Shown piece by piece: positions 10,893-22,557 of a DNA stretch of 64,000 nt. The notes beneath the pieces were generated by a model that was given only the letters and a program-made list of their open reading frames with translations, did no database searches and had not been told where the DNA came from. The translations under genes and the position numbers were made by a program. The stretch's first letter is position 1. The number at the start of each line of letters is the position of its first letter. Source of the stretch: Miscanthus floridulus (lineage: Eukaryota; Streptophyta; Magnoliopsida; Poales; Poaceae); contig NC_089591.1 in the NCBI RefSeq assembly GCF_019320115.1, positions 22,918,502-22,982,501 on the forward strand. The letters run 5' to 3'.

Positions 10893-12471
10893 TGAAAGGA
10901 TCAAGATGCCCAAGAGGGGGGGGGGGTGAATTGGGCTAATTCTAAATTTTCTTGCAATAATCAAATCCTACGGATAGCCCAATTAACCCCTTGTGCCTAG
11001 AAAAGTGTTTCTATCAAATTTACGCACAAAGACTTGCAACCTATGTTCTAAACTTACTTTAGCATAGCAATTCTATGAATGTAAAGACAAGTATTGAATT
11101 TGTTCAAAGTAAATACTCAAAGTAAATGCTCAAAGTAAATGGAGAGAGGAACGTGGCGATGTTTTGCCGAGGTATTGGAGAGTCGCCACTCTCCACTAGT
11201 CCTCGTTGGAGCACCCATGCAAGGGTGTGGCTCCCCCTTGATCCACGCAAGGATCAAGTGCTCTCTACGGGTTGATTCTTCGACACTTCGTCGTGGCGAA
11301 TCACCCAAAGCCGCTCACAACTTGAGTTGGGTCACCCACAAGCTCTGCCGGGTGATCACCAAGCTCCCAATCACCACCAAGCCATCTAGGTGATGGCGAT
11401 CACCAAGAGTAACAAGCACGAACTCTCACTTGACCACACGAAGCCTAATGAGAAGATGGATGCACACTTGTCTACTCTTGATTCACTAATGAGGTTTCAC
11501 TCTTGGATTCTCAAATCACAAACACCTCACTAGGACCTTGCTCTTCTTGGCACTCACAAATGTGTTTCTCAGCTATTGGAATGAGCAAAAGTGACTCCAC
11601 TCATGAGTAGAGCTTCTATTTATAAGGCAGCCTGAAAAATGAACCGTTATGAGCTTCTGCGGGGTGACCGGACGCTCTGATCGTTTTGATCGGACGCTCC
11701 GGTCAGTTCAACCCGTGCAACAGTTTTCACGTGATGACCGGACGCTATTAGGGTCTAGTCAGTACTGACCGAACGCATCCGGTCGCTCTTGGATGCTTAC
11801 TGTAAACGACCGGACGCTGGGTACTCAGGGTCCGGTCACCATTGACCGGACGTGTCCGGTCACTCTTTCTCAAGTCTGGACCCTTACTGGAGTCGACCGG
11901 ATGCTGGCCCTTAGCATCCGGTCACACGACCTTCCAGCGTTCGGTCACACCAGACTTGTTCTTCACAGTCAAATGAACTGACCGGACCCTACGGCCAGCG
12001 TCCGGTCGCACCGGAGCCAGCGTCCGGTCAGTATTTGACCCTCCATTCACTTCCAACTCTCGATCATATGTGAATGAAGTTTGCTCCAAAGGATCTTAGG
12101 TATTCATAGGAGCTACCTAGAGATAGTTTTAACAAGTGTGCACCACACCTAACTCACTAGACTCAACTAGGTCAAGCTACCCATTCATACCCCCCTTAAT
12201 AGTACGACCAAAGGAAAAAAACAAAGTCCTAAACTACTCTAAGTGTCTCTCCAACTTCAATTGACACTTAGAACTAGTTATCCTTAACCTTGTCGTCCAT
12301 CCTTTGAAAACCGAAATGATTTCCATCGTAGGGGCATGACAACCTCAATTGCCCAATCGATCTCTATTACCATGACCTAACTTAATTGCCTCTGCAAAAC
12401 ACACGTTAGTCATAGTAATCTTGTATTGACATTAATCACCTAAAATCCACTTAGGGGCCTAGATGCTTTCA
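10893..12471 (-). repeat. E1 5' LTR (1579 bp)
   Basis: Bounded TGAAAGCATC ... GATCCTTTCA on the minus strand (TG...CA). It contains the CCGGACG array (about 11655-12040), a TATA box at 11617-11624 and a G-rich run near 10916-10926. The outer end abuts E2 pol at 12472; GTTCC (12472-12476) should be the target duplication, its partner lying left of the window. Confidence 0.93.
11617..11624 (-). promoter_or_regulatory. TATA box of E1 5' LTR
   Basis: TATAAATA on the minus strand, just downstream of the CCGGACG array and upstream of the leader. The same word is at the equivalent place in E2 (16985-16992) and E3 (40034-40041, 63926-63933). Confidence 0.75.
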
Positions 12472-14298
12472 GTTCCAATGACTCTTGCACCTTTTGGCCG
12501 CTCGTCAAGAGTCCAAACTTCATTGTGGGTGAAGCTGTTCAACTCTTCATGCATGGCATTTATCCAATCCGGATCTCGAAGAGCTTCTTCTATCTTAGTA
12601 GGCTCAAAACAAGAGACAAAAGAGTGATGTGCAATAAATGAAGCAAGTTTTTGTGAGCGAGTCATTACACCCTTTGATGGACTCCCTATGATGAGATCTT
12701 GTGGATGATCTTGTAGTAGAGGTGTGTTTCTTCTATTGACCACTTGAGGAGGAGATTGTGGAGCATCAACATCTTGTGCTTGTACCACCATTTGATCATG
12801 GGAGACATGAGTGTCTTCATTTTCTACTCTCCCATCTTTATCACCATCTTGTGGCACATTTGATGAAGAAGGTGGATCAATTACTTGTACATCATCTTCA
12901 TCATCTTTAGGTTTGATGTCTCCAACCAGAATGTTCTTCATAGCCTCCCTCAATGGTTCATCACCTACATCATCAAGATTCTCATGTGCTCCTTGGGAGC
13001 CATCAGATTCATCAAATTCCATATCATATGTTTCTTCAACCAAGCCGGTGGCATGATTAAATACTCTATATGCTTTGGACTTTGATAAGTAACCAATAAG
13101 AAAACTAATATCACAATATCTTTGAAATTTCCCTAGGTGTTGCCGCTTCTTGTAGATGTAGCATTTGCAACCAAACACCCTAAAGAAGGAGACATCCAGC
13201 TTCTTCACATTGAGCAACTCATAAGGTGTCTTGCCAAGGAACTTTTGAAGGAATATGCAGTTGGATGCATAGCATGCGGTGTTGATAGCTTCCACCAATA
13301 GAGCTTCAGGGGTGTTGTACTCATCTAGCATTGTTCTTGCAAGAGTGATCAATGTCTGGTTCTTTCTCTCAACTACACCATTTTGTTGAGGGGTATATGT
13401 TGCGGAGACCTGATGCTTGATCCCAGCTTCATCATAATAGGCTTCTATGTTTGTGTTGTCAAATTCTTTGCCGTTGTCACTTCTAATCTTCTTGAGCTTC
13501 ACTTCAAATTCATTTTGAGCTCTCTTGGCAAACTTCATGAAGCAAGATGCAACTTCGGATTTGTCATGAAGGAAGAATACCTATGTGTATCTTGAATAGC
13601 CATCAACAATCACAAGACAATAAAGATTTCCTCCCAAACTCTTGTATGTTGTTGGTCCAAATAAGTCCATGTGAAGGAGTTCTAGCACTCTTGTGGTTGA
13701 CATGAAAGCTTTTGTTGGATGAGTATTTGCAACTTGCTTGCCGGCTTGACATGCACTACAAAGCTTGTCCTTCTCAAACTTCATATCCTTCAACCCTCTC
13801 ACCAAATCATTATTCATTAGCTTCTTGAGTGAGCTCATCCCAACATGAGCAAGTCTTCTATGCCATAGCCACCCAAGTGTTGTTTTGGTGAATAGGCATG
13901 TTTTCAAGTTAGCATCTTCAGAGGTAAAATCCACTAAGTATAGGTTGTTGTATCTAAATCCTTTGAATATCACTTGATTATCATTGTCCAACGGATAGCA
14001 AGTTGAAGCTCAATGAAGCAACATAGAGCATTGGAAGCCAAGATCACACAATTGTCTAACTGATAGCAAGTTGAAGCTCAATGAAGCAACATAGAGCACA
14101 TTTGAGATAGAATGATCATTTGATATTGCCACTTTGCCTAATCCTTTAACCTTGCCCTTAGAATTATCTCTAAATGTGATTGTTTCTTGTCCATCTACAT
14201 TCGTCATCTAGTGAGGTGAACATATAAGGATCACCGGTCATATGTTGTGTGCAACCACTATCAATAACCCAATGAATTTCAACGGTCTTGTAGTTCAC
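12472..14298 (-). pseudogene. pol: E2 pol fragment (PR and integrase, cut before RT)
   Basis: Homologous to E1 pol residues 1-606. It keeps protease-side sequence, the pre-integrase zinc finger (CSACQAGK), [18 protein letters not shown] and NGVVERKNQ, followed by the integrase C terminus and the acidic linker up to [11 protein letters not shown], where the E1 LTR begins. Frames break near 13580 and 13990-14010. The reading frame of 13538-12459 runs a few codons into the E1 LTR, which is accidental. Non-functional. Confidence 0.88.
13994..14098 (-). repeat. 37-bp duplication scar in E2 pol
   Basis: The 37 bp at 13994-14030 recur exactly at 14062-14098. In E1 the sequence occurs once; the first copy in E2 replaces the stretch that encodes the protease-side TEKEVVVSK segment. 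A jump forward and back during reverse transcription explains both the duplication and the loss. Confidence 0.7.
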
Positions 14299-14312
14299 CT
14301 ACACACAAGAGA

Positions 14313-16229
14313 TCAAGCTTTAGGAACCCAAACTTGTTGAGGGCACTTCACCTTCTCAACAAGTGACTTTGCAACCCAAATTTTTTAGGTCTATTCTTGT
14401 TTGGAGGTCCTAAGAACATGACTTTCATCTTTTCACTAGAATCCTTTCTAATCATGTAATGTGCATTGAAGGCAAAAGGTCTAGCATGCTTGGGCAAGGG
14501 TTGTGCTGGTGGAGCTTGGCACTCATGGGCAAAGTGGCCTTCTTATCTACACTCAAAACACTTCTTTGGCTTTGGCTTTTGTTGTTGTTGAGCTTGAGCC
14601 TTCATCTCTTTGTTTGCCATGTACCCAATGCCACTTCTATCCATCTTCATGACGGTGTTCATTAGTAGCTCACTTTGAAGATGCTTGCCTCTTGTGAACT
14701 TGCTCAATCCAATCTTGAGATGCTCTTTCTCCAACTTGAGCTTCTTGTTCTCTTCCTTGAGAGCATCATTATTTTTCTCTTGCCTAAGCTTCTTGTTCTC
14801 TTCTTTGAGCTTCTCATTCTCAAGAATCAAGTCACCATCATGATCACTAGTCTCAAGAACTATGGTGTTGGTGGCCTTGAGCTCTTCAAGATCTTTCTTG
14901 AGCTCTTCATTGTCATTCTTGAGCTTGACAAACTCATCATAATCATCGGCCTCAACCACTTGCTTGCCCTTGCTACTAGAACTTTGCTCAATGCTCTCAA
15001 TGATCAAATCATCACATGATGTAGCTATATCAATCTTAACAATATTGTTAGTAGCATCATGTGGCTCATTGGATAGAAATTCTTGAGGAATGACAAGATT
15101 ATCATGATTAATCTTAAGAGTAGTATATTCTTCTTTTAGCTTCTTGTGGCTAGTGATGAGCTCTTTGTGCATCCCCTCAAGTTTATCATGTTTATCTTTA
15201 AGCTCTTTCTTAGAATATTTGAGCTCCTTGAGTTTGGATGATATAGCATCATTTGCTTCTCTAAGCTCAACACTAGCCTTTTCGGCTATATCACATTTTG
15301 CTAAAATTGAATCATTCTTAGCCTCTAGTTTTCCATTCCTAGCTCTACTCTTTCTAATGATCTTAGTGTATTGATTTAGCAATTTAACAAGATCATCATA
15401 AGAAGGTGATTCATATTCATCATCATCACTATCGCTATCATCATTGCTAGCATGTTCATCACCACTACTATCATCATTTGATACCTTCCAATCACCCTTG
15501 GCCATAAGGCATAGGTGTGTAGGGGATAATGGTGGTGGTGGTAGTGAAGATGATGAAGAGTCAATAACAATGGTGGCCACCTTCTCGTTGTCACTATCAT
15601 CATCGGATGAGCCACTAGATGAATCAATGTCCATGAGCCAATCACTAATGATGTATGCCTTTCCACTTTTCTTCTTCTTGTAGAAGTCCTTCTTGCCATC
15701 TCTCTTCTTGTATGGCTTGTTTTTCTTCTTCTCATCTTCTTCTTCATTGCTTGAGTCATCTTTCTTGCCCTTGTACTTGTCTTTCTTGGGCTTTATGCAA
15801 GCCCATTGACTTCCTCTATAAGAACATTCAAGCGTGAATACATTTTATTAGCATATTCTTTAGGAAGCACTCAAAAGAGTTAATTTTTTTCATGACAAGA
15901 TGATAGCGTTCCTCACGCTCACTCTTTGTTCCCTCATGGAGCGCACAAACGTCCGACCATAGTGTATGGGTGTCTTTGTGGTTTCTCACCTAGTTGAACA
16001 CATCTTTGCAAAGGCGTTTAAAGATGGTGTTTTGAGCCTTTGCATTCCATTTTTCATAATTCACCTCATCGCCTTGTAGGTGTGTAGCATCTTGAGGTTT
16101 TGGGAAGCCTTGTGAGGCGGCTCTAAGTATTCCAACATCTAGAGCTTTTAAATACGCCTCCATGCGGATTTTCCAATATGGAAAATCATCCTCCTCAAAG
16201 ATAGGAGGAGGTCCATCCTCGTGGGACAT
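14313..16229 (-). pseudogene. gag: E2 gag (large internal deletion)
   Basis: Starts with ATG (MSHEDGPPPIFEEDDFPYWK), the best family start in the window. The capsid N terminus is readable to 15990; a deletion near 15797 joins EEVNGL-coding sequence to the Lys-rich region after the first zinc knuckle, removing roughly 470 bp compared with E3. The coiled-coil part is open at 15634-14543 and ends near a CFECR remnant of the second knuckle, with a stop where the Cys-Gly codons should continue. Not functional. Confidence 0.85.
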
Positions 16230-16267
16230 CTTTCTCTAGGCGGTTAAGCCTAAATACGTGAGCATGA

Positions 16268-16282
16268 GGCTCCGATACTAAT
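16268..16282 (-). other. E2 primer binding site
   Basis: Minus strand TTAGTATCGGAGCC, two bases inside the LTR edge; two mismatches to TGGTATCAGAGCC. Confidence 0.8.
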
Positions 16283-17738
16283 TGAAAGGATCAAGATGCC
16301 TAAGAGGGGGAGGGTGAATTGGGCTAATTCTAAATTTCTTTGCAATAATTAAGTCCTATGGTTATCCCAATTAACCCCTTGTGCCTAGATAGTGTTTCTA
16401 TTGATCTACCACACAAAAGTTTAGCAACCTATGTTCCAATCCTACTCTAGCATGGCAATTCTATGAATGTAAATGACAAAAATTGAATTGCTCAAAGTAA
16501 ATAGAGAAGGATGAACGCGGCGATATTTTGTTGAGGTATTGGAGAGTCGCCACTCCCCACTAAGTCCTTGTTGGAGCACCCGCGCAAGGGTGTAGCTCTG
16601 CCTTGATCTGCGCAAGGATCAAGTGCTCTCTATGGGTTGATTCTTTGACACTCCATCACAGGTGAATCACCCACAACCGCTCACGACTTGAGTTGGGTCA
16701 TCCACAAGCTCCACCGGATGATCATCAAACTCCCAATCACCACCAAGCCATCTAAGTGATGGCGATCACCAAGAGTAACAAGTATGAACATTCACTTGAC
16801 CACGACAAGCCTATTGAGAAGGGTGGATGCACACTTTGCTACTCTTGATCTCACTAATGAGGGCTCTCTTTGGGATTCTTAAATCTCAATCACCTTACTA
16901 GGACCTTGCTCTTCTTGGCACTCTCAAAGGTGTTTCTCAGCTATTGGAATGAGCAAAGGTACCCCCACACATGAATGGAGGAAGTATTTATAACCATGGC
17001 TGAAAAATGAACCAGTTATGTGCTTCTGCGGGGTGACCGCATGCTCCGGTCATGTTGACCGGACGCTTCGGTCAGTTCTCCTCGAACTCCATTGTTTAAA
17101 ATGTGACTAGACGCTAGACATCATCCAGTCATGATTTTCTCTCTCTGGAACCTTACTGGAGTCGACCGGATGCTAGGACTCAGCGTCCGATCACTTCACC
17201 TCTCAGCGTCTGGTCGCACTAGATGATTTCACCTTGATCAAATGAACTGACCGAACTCTGCGCCAGTGTCCAGTCACCCCGGATCCAGTGTCCAATTAGT
17301 ATTTGACCCTCCATTCACTTCTAACTTTCAATCATATGTGAATGAAGTTTGCTCCAATGGATCTAAGAGCTTCTTAGGAGCTACCTAGCGCTAGATTTAG
17401 CAAGTGTGCACCATACCTAACTCACTAGACTCACCTAGGTCAAGCTACCCGTCTATACCCCCTTAATAGTATGGCCAAAGGAAAAAACAAAGTCATAAAA
17501 CTACTCTAAGTGTCTCTTCAACTCCAATCGACACTCAGAACTAGTCCATCCTTAACCTTGTCGTCCATCCTTTGAAAACCGAAACGATTTCCATCGTAGG
17601 GGCATGACCACCATGATAGCCCAATCAATCTCCATTACCATGACCTAACTTAATCGCCTCTGCAAAACACACGTTAGTCATAGTAATCACGTATTATCAT
17701 TAATCACCGAAACCCAACTAGGGGCCTATATGCTTTCA
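16283..17738 (-). repeat. E2 5' LTR (1456 bp)
   Basis: TGAAAGCATA ... GATCCTTTCA on the minus strand. About 120 bp shorter than the E1 LTR, mainly through loss of part of the CCGGACG array (17025-17290 here). TATAAATA on the minus strand at 16985-16992. The outer five bases of flank are CATTG (17739-17743), the predicted target duplication. Confidence 0.9.
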
Positions 17739-18780
17739 CATTGATTATTTGCTATTTTCTAGTGAAAATAAATGGGGTAAAAATATATAACATATGTTCA
17801 TGCAAATTTTTACATAGTGTTCTTATGCTAGGATAAAAGTAAGAAAAATATTAAATCTATTGTTTGACACTTTTTACTAGGCTAAACTATTTTTGCTAAA
17901 ATAAGCCTATCAACTTGTCATTTTTGTAGAGGTTGCTATACTTATTCAAATGGCATGAAATTTGTATTGTAGACTATTGGGGTTATATGTAACCTACTGT
18001 AATTTGCTCAGAATTCATTGAGCACTAGAAATATTTATCCTCTAAATCACCCTATTGTATAAGAAAAAATTAAGAAATGAATATAAAAAAATTATTTGGG
18101 CTTAACCATGATGTTTTCTAGGGTGCATGTGATGTATATGATCTGTTGATGTTAGTAGTGGTGCTCAGAAATATTTGGTTATAGGAAACTAGTTAATTAT
18201 GGCTCTATAATTCAGTTGGATGACCGCATGTATAGTTTCTGTTATCATGGTGTTTTCATAATGAAGATGAAGTTTACTGTGAATCTTGTTAATAACAAAA
18301 TTGTAGATAACTTACTCGTTTGTATTGTCCTAAAATTTCATGGTTGTAGGCCTGATGGTTTGAGAGTTATAGCTGTTAGAAGTCTGCTGTCAGATTTGCT
18401 TATTCTCTAGACAGATCTGGAAGATTGAATTGTTTGACCTAGATAGATACTGAATCACCTTAAGATGATTAAAAGACAGTTGTAGGGAATTTCATAAGAT
18501 TTCTAGAAAGGCCACAACCATAGTGTTTGGATGCGTATAACTCCAGTTATGGTCAAAACAAGCATCTGCTGTCTTGCAGCCCAGAAAATGCTAAATAGGT
18601 GTTTGTTTAATTACTAGGGAGCAGATATGCACCTACTTAGTAAAAGAAAGTTAATCTTGTTATCACCCTAATACCTTGTTGTTAAGGACATTTATGTTTA
18701 TGCATCATATCATATCATCCATATCATTACCGTGCATTCTTGTATCTTATTTTTTGCGCTCATGCATATATGATCGCTAG

Positions 18781-18995
18781 AAGGAATCACACTCTTGGAG
18801 TTTGAGGTAGAGGAGGAGGAGAATCTGGAGGCACCACAACAGGTAGCCCCAAAAATCGAGGAGCAGGCTCCTAAGGAATTACTGGAGTGCCCCGATCACA
18901 AACTTTCCTCCTTTCTAAAAATCAAGCCTCGCAGCATTCTAAGCCTCCTATATTTTTACAAATATCACTTGAGTCCTTTATGTTTGATGCATTAG
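18781..18995 (+). other. E6 acidic exon-like segment
   Basis: After an acceptor TGATCGCTAG the sequence is open in phase 1 and encodes EGITLLEFEVEEEENLEAP and then EEQAPKELLECPDHKLSSFL. The E4 copies encode EGITLLEFNEEEEED and a similar C-terminal half. Amino acids are kept more than expected for random LTR drift. The donor end is unclear. Confidence 0.5.
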
Positions 18996-20006
18996 GTTAT
19001 AAGAGTTGGTTGGAAACACTTGATACATAGAACTACCTTATCTAGAAATATACCTTAAACCCTATGTAGGTCCAGGATCAAACATATGCTTAGCCATGCT
19101 TAGACCGATAGAAGTCGGGTCATTTCCTATCACCTGCGAGATATAGGTGGATACGGGAGCACGGTTGGCTATATTTGCTATCATAGAAAATAAGCATGGG
19201 GTGTTATTAAGTGGAGACCAGGTGGTAACTTATATGCAATGGTTTTGGTTTGGCTATGTTTGTCCCGTCCGTGTCAATTAAGGACCTTACCGTTGTTGGC
19301 ACTTCTATCAAGATTGAACGCATGCCTCTCACTTAGCTGGCCGAATAACTCATTCTGACTACAAAGCCAAGTAGCTCAACTTAGGTCAGGCCTTGTTCTA
19401 TTAGAGTGCACACTCTGAATGGTAGTAAGGATGTGTTGGGAGCCAGACATGAGCCCAAGGGCTGGCTAGGCCTGAATGTCCTAGCAGTTGGTTGTCCCTG
19501 GTTGTCCTGACATTGATTGAACCGGTGAAATGTGTACCTAAGCTGTACCAAAGGTGACCCGACGTGACCCTGATGGGGGAAGTATGGGTTTGTGTTAGGA
19601 ATAACTGCCCTGCTGGTTGCAACCGATTCGAATCACCGTCTATCCCGGATAGTGAGAAACTCAACTAGTCCCAGCATCGTAGTAATTAGACTATGGAATT
19701 TGATGGTTATATTGGACATGGGAATGCTACACCGGCTACGGTTATTATTGTGATGCTATATAATGATATATCACATGTTTGGCATAGGTTAGTTGTTAAT
19801 CTAGAGGTAAATAGCTATAATTAACTTGATACCCGAATTATAAAATGTATAGTTGAACTAGTGGCTTTTTATGCAAAATATTGTCAAGCTAGCTCCACAT
19901 ATAAAGCCTTGCATGATCCTTCGAGTCACATTATTTTTGGTTTATGATGGGTAAGTCTAGCTGAGTACCTTCTTGTACTTAGGGTTTATTTCCCCACTTG
20001 TTGCAG

Positions 20007-20098
20007 ATAATAAAATCTATCATGGATATTGTAAGAACTGCTTTTGTCCCACCGTGGACGAGGAGGAGGCCCTAGGCAAGGCGCTTCCATATATCTAA
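20007..20098 (+). other. E6 Cys-containing exon-like segment with stop
   Basis: Follows CCCACTTGTTGCAG. In phase 1 it encodes IYHGYCKNCFCPTVDEEEA and stops at TAA (20096-20098). E4 copies encode VYHDYCKNCFCPVMDEE-stop. See the exon finding. Confidence 0.5.
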
Positions 20099-20600
20099 TC
20101 TATGATCCTTTTGTGGGATATGATCACAAACTAGCAAGTATTTGAACAATGGTGTGAGATGTTAGTTTCAAAACTACCTTTGCTTCCACTACTATTTCAT
20201 TTGAACTTGGTTTGTTACAACTTTAATTGTACTCTGATGTATTTTAAGGTATTTGTGAACTTTATGTAATATGTGGCATGCATGTTGAATCATGTATGAT
20301 CTTGGTTGTATGTTGGTGATGAATCGAGACACTTTGTGGTAATAGATAGACTACCAGGTTTATATAGGCTCAAGTGTGATAGTGCGATCGTTTCGGTGGT
20401 TGCAATTGTACTTACGCTCTTATAAATTGGTCGGTTCTATCATAGTCCTCACCTTGACCGCTGGGGATTTGAATTGGTGGCACCTGCAACTGTGCAACTA
20501 TGCCATGCTCCCAAAACCCTAGGCCGGAGCCCTTGATTGCCCTCCACATACCCCCTCCCCTCCATCCACCGTTCACTGGTCTCCATGGCCACAACCTCCC

Positions 20601-20608
20601 TATAAGAG
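20601..20608 (+). promoter_or_regulatory. TATA-like box of E7
   Basis: TATAAGAG followed about 30 bp later by a GC-rich leader. E5 has TATAAGA in the same relation to its leader. Confidence 0.5.
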
Positions 20609-20629
20609 GGCACACCTGATGCCCTAGCG

Positions 20630-20876
20630 CTGTTCCGTCCACACCGCCGCCACTGGTGGCTTCACCAACCTCACGCCAAGCCAGAGTAGGGAGGAGAAGG
20701 AAGGAAGGAGAAGGAAGGAGGAGGAGGGAGGAAGGAGCCCAAGCCATCGGAGCCGCCAGAGCAGAGGACACCGTCCTGATCGACTACACCGACATCGTGG
20801 TTCTCCCTGCACTGCACCGCCTCATCATGGCATTACCTCACCACTGCACCACCATCCTACTTACCCTACCACCATG
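20630..20876 (+). other. E7 GC-rich leader exon-like segment
   Basis: GC-rich, purine-repeat-bearing leader ending in CACCATG|GTGAGTCC, a near-consensus donor at 20877. A frame is open through it but meets the donor in phase 2, unlike E5, so coding continuity with the next segment is not supported. Confidence 0.4.
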
Positions 20877-22488
20877 GTGAGTCCCCAATGCTGCTCCCCT
20901 ATGGTCGCCATCATGGACATGTTATGCCATGCCACCGTGTTCTCCCCCTTGGGAGGGCCAAAGGCCATGCTTTTCACGGTCATGGTGCACCGCACACATG
21001 CACCCATGCACATGAGCCAAGGCTCAACCTTGATGAGCTACATGGGTTTAGGAATGCTAGCACCATCGTGACGCGCCCGCCGTGTTCACCATGGCCAGAC
21101 CTTGCCATGGCGTAGCCATGTTCTGGCCACCTTGGACCAGTAGAGGTAGAACAACCACCTTGGCAAGCTTTGCCTCAATGAGGGACACGTCATGCGCTAG
21201 ATGAGAGGAGAAGAGAAGCCCTGAGGGCCGTTGTTCGTGTTTGCCTCATCGGACCGCCGTGTGCCCATGTCGCTGCCATGCCGAGGATGATTTGGCTAAC
21301 TCTAGTTGCCTCGCAAGAAGAGGGCTGACCATCGAGCTTCACTAAGACCCAACACACCTTGCTGTGTGGTTAGTTGAATGGAAAGCCCCTGCCTTGCCAT
21401 GTTTCACTGTAGCCACAAAGCTTGCCGGAGCTCCACCGCGCACCTCACCGCGGTTTAGACTCCACTATGCCTTTTGGTCACCACTAGTAGGCCGATTAGC
21501 GTCCCTGTGACCCCGATTGAAGGAAAAGAGCCACTTTTGGCTCCGATCATGGCCATAGCCACCTCACTGCAACCCATTGTCGCTGCCAAGATGCTACTGC
21601 CTTGGCCAACCTCACTAGAGCCCCTAGAGATTGGCCCGGTACCTTAGCCATTCTCGCTAGAGCGCCAGGAAGCTAAAGTATCACGCTGGAGCCTAGCCAA
21701 GGCCCCGAGCACCTTCACTGCTGATCCTATGCCACCGTTTGCCGCTGTGGCATCCTTGTCGGCCACCTAGGACCCAAAGCCACTACCTTTAGTCCCTTTG
21801 CGAGTTTCCTATGGCCCCATGATGCCATAGGACCCCATAGCAGCATCGCTGAGCCAGCCTTTCATGAGAACACGCGAGCTCACCATTGGCGAGGAGGGCC
21901 ACCGTGAGATAGAGAGAGGGAGCCGCTGTGTCGCTGCCACCCCGTGCACCTGGCACACCATGAGCTAGAGAGAGAAGGGGGAGAGATAGACGTGGTCCAC
22001 CATGGACCGTGCCTGCGGTCCATAGACCCACAACATGCTATCCACCGTGGACCAGCCCCATGGACCTGAGCCTAGTAGCACACCACTTATGCCACATGGC
22101 CGCCTGCCTACGTTACACATGTCTGTTATCCAGCCTGCTAAATCTAGTCCAAGCCCAGTCAATGTTGATCGTTACCGGTCAACGCTGATCGTTGACCTAG
22201 TCCCACCTATCAATGATTGTATTCCCCACATCCAATCAGAACATGCCACGTGTCAAGCCCTGGATTTTCCTGCCCTTTTTCTTTTTCAAAATATGTTTTA
22301 AACTTTGGAAATTCATAGAAAATTCATACGACTTCAGAAAAATGTGAAACTAGAGTCCCAATTTTTCTAAAAATGAGCTCTACATCATAGGCTTATGTTT
22401 GATTGCATTTGGATCTTTCAAATTTTTGTTGCTTCTTTGTGGTCATCTATAGGAGTTGCTTATCACGGCTATATGTCTTGATTGGCAG

Positions 22489-22557
22489 ACCCGGAGGAGC
22501 CACAGATTGAGGAGCATGACCCCGACAATACCGAGGAGCTTAGAGATGACCTACCAG
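22489..22557 (+). other. E7 acidic exon-like segment, phase 1 to phase 1
   Basis: Acceptor GTCTTGATTGGCAG, 69 open bases encoding PEEPQIEEHDPDNTEELRDD, donor CCAG|GTGCC. It begins with two bases of a codon and ends with one, as does the E5 equivalent. Confidence 0.5.

Larger units (their letters stand above)
1..12471 (-). mobile_element. E1: Sirevirus-type Ty1/copia element, complete except for the LTR end outside the window
   Basis: Read on the minus strand the order is 5' LTR (10893-12471), PBS, gag, pol (PR-IN-RT-RH), extra gene, purine tract, 3' LTR (1-829). About 750 bp of the 3' LTR lie left of position 1, because position 1 aligns with 11642 in the other LTR. The pol domain order is that of Ty1/copia; the long gag, extra 3' gene and several purine tracts point to the Sirevirus clade. 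The right junction lies inside the pol of E2, whose reading stops exactly at 12472, so E1 inserted into E2. The two LTRs differ mainly by transitions. It is the best preserved of the three family members here. Confidence 0.93.
12472..17738 (-). mobile_element. E2: truncated Sirevirus, target of E1
   Basis: Same family as E1 and same strand. Order from the right: 5' LTR (16283-17738), PBS, gag, then pol up to the start of RT, where E1 interrupts it after codons for RVIGT. The rest of pol and the 3' LTR should lie left of the window beyond E1. Several deletions and one template-switch scar mark it as dead. Its outer right edge abuts E6 LTR sequence at 17739. Confidence 0.9.
17739..20442 (+). 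repeat. E6: E4-family gypsy LTR fragment, plus orientation
   Basis: Matches the E4 LTR (24081 to about 26767) in reverse complement for its whole length. The left end is cut by E2. The right end reads GGTCGGTTCTATCA, the 3' end of the E4-type LTR. The next bases are not a PBS, so this is a 3' LTR or solo LTR. Short frames here (for example 18216-18410) recur in both E4 LTRs only because the LTRs are homologous. Confidence 0.85.

Noticed and set aside
10916..10926. Run of 11 G in the E1 5' LTR
   Set aside because: E2 has a shorter interrupted run there; likely slippage or assembly noise rather than a functional G-rich element.
18216..18410. 64-codon frame recurring at 26101-26292 and 37332-37526
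   Set aside because: Recurrence reflects LTR homology. It lies outside the splice-bounded segments and has no start context or domain.
20450..21250. Possible host gene first exon (TATA, GC-rich leader, GTGAGT donor)
   Set aside because: No downstream coding exons of any known protein; composition and surroundings fit a gypsy LTR leader. Kept as E7.
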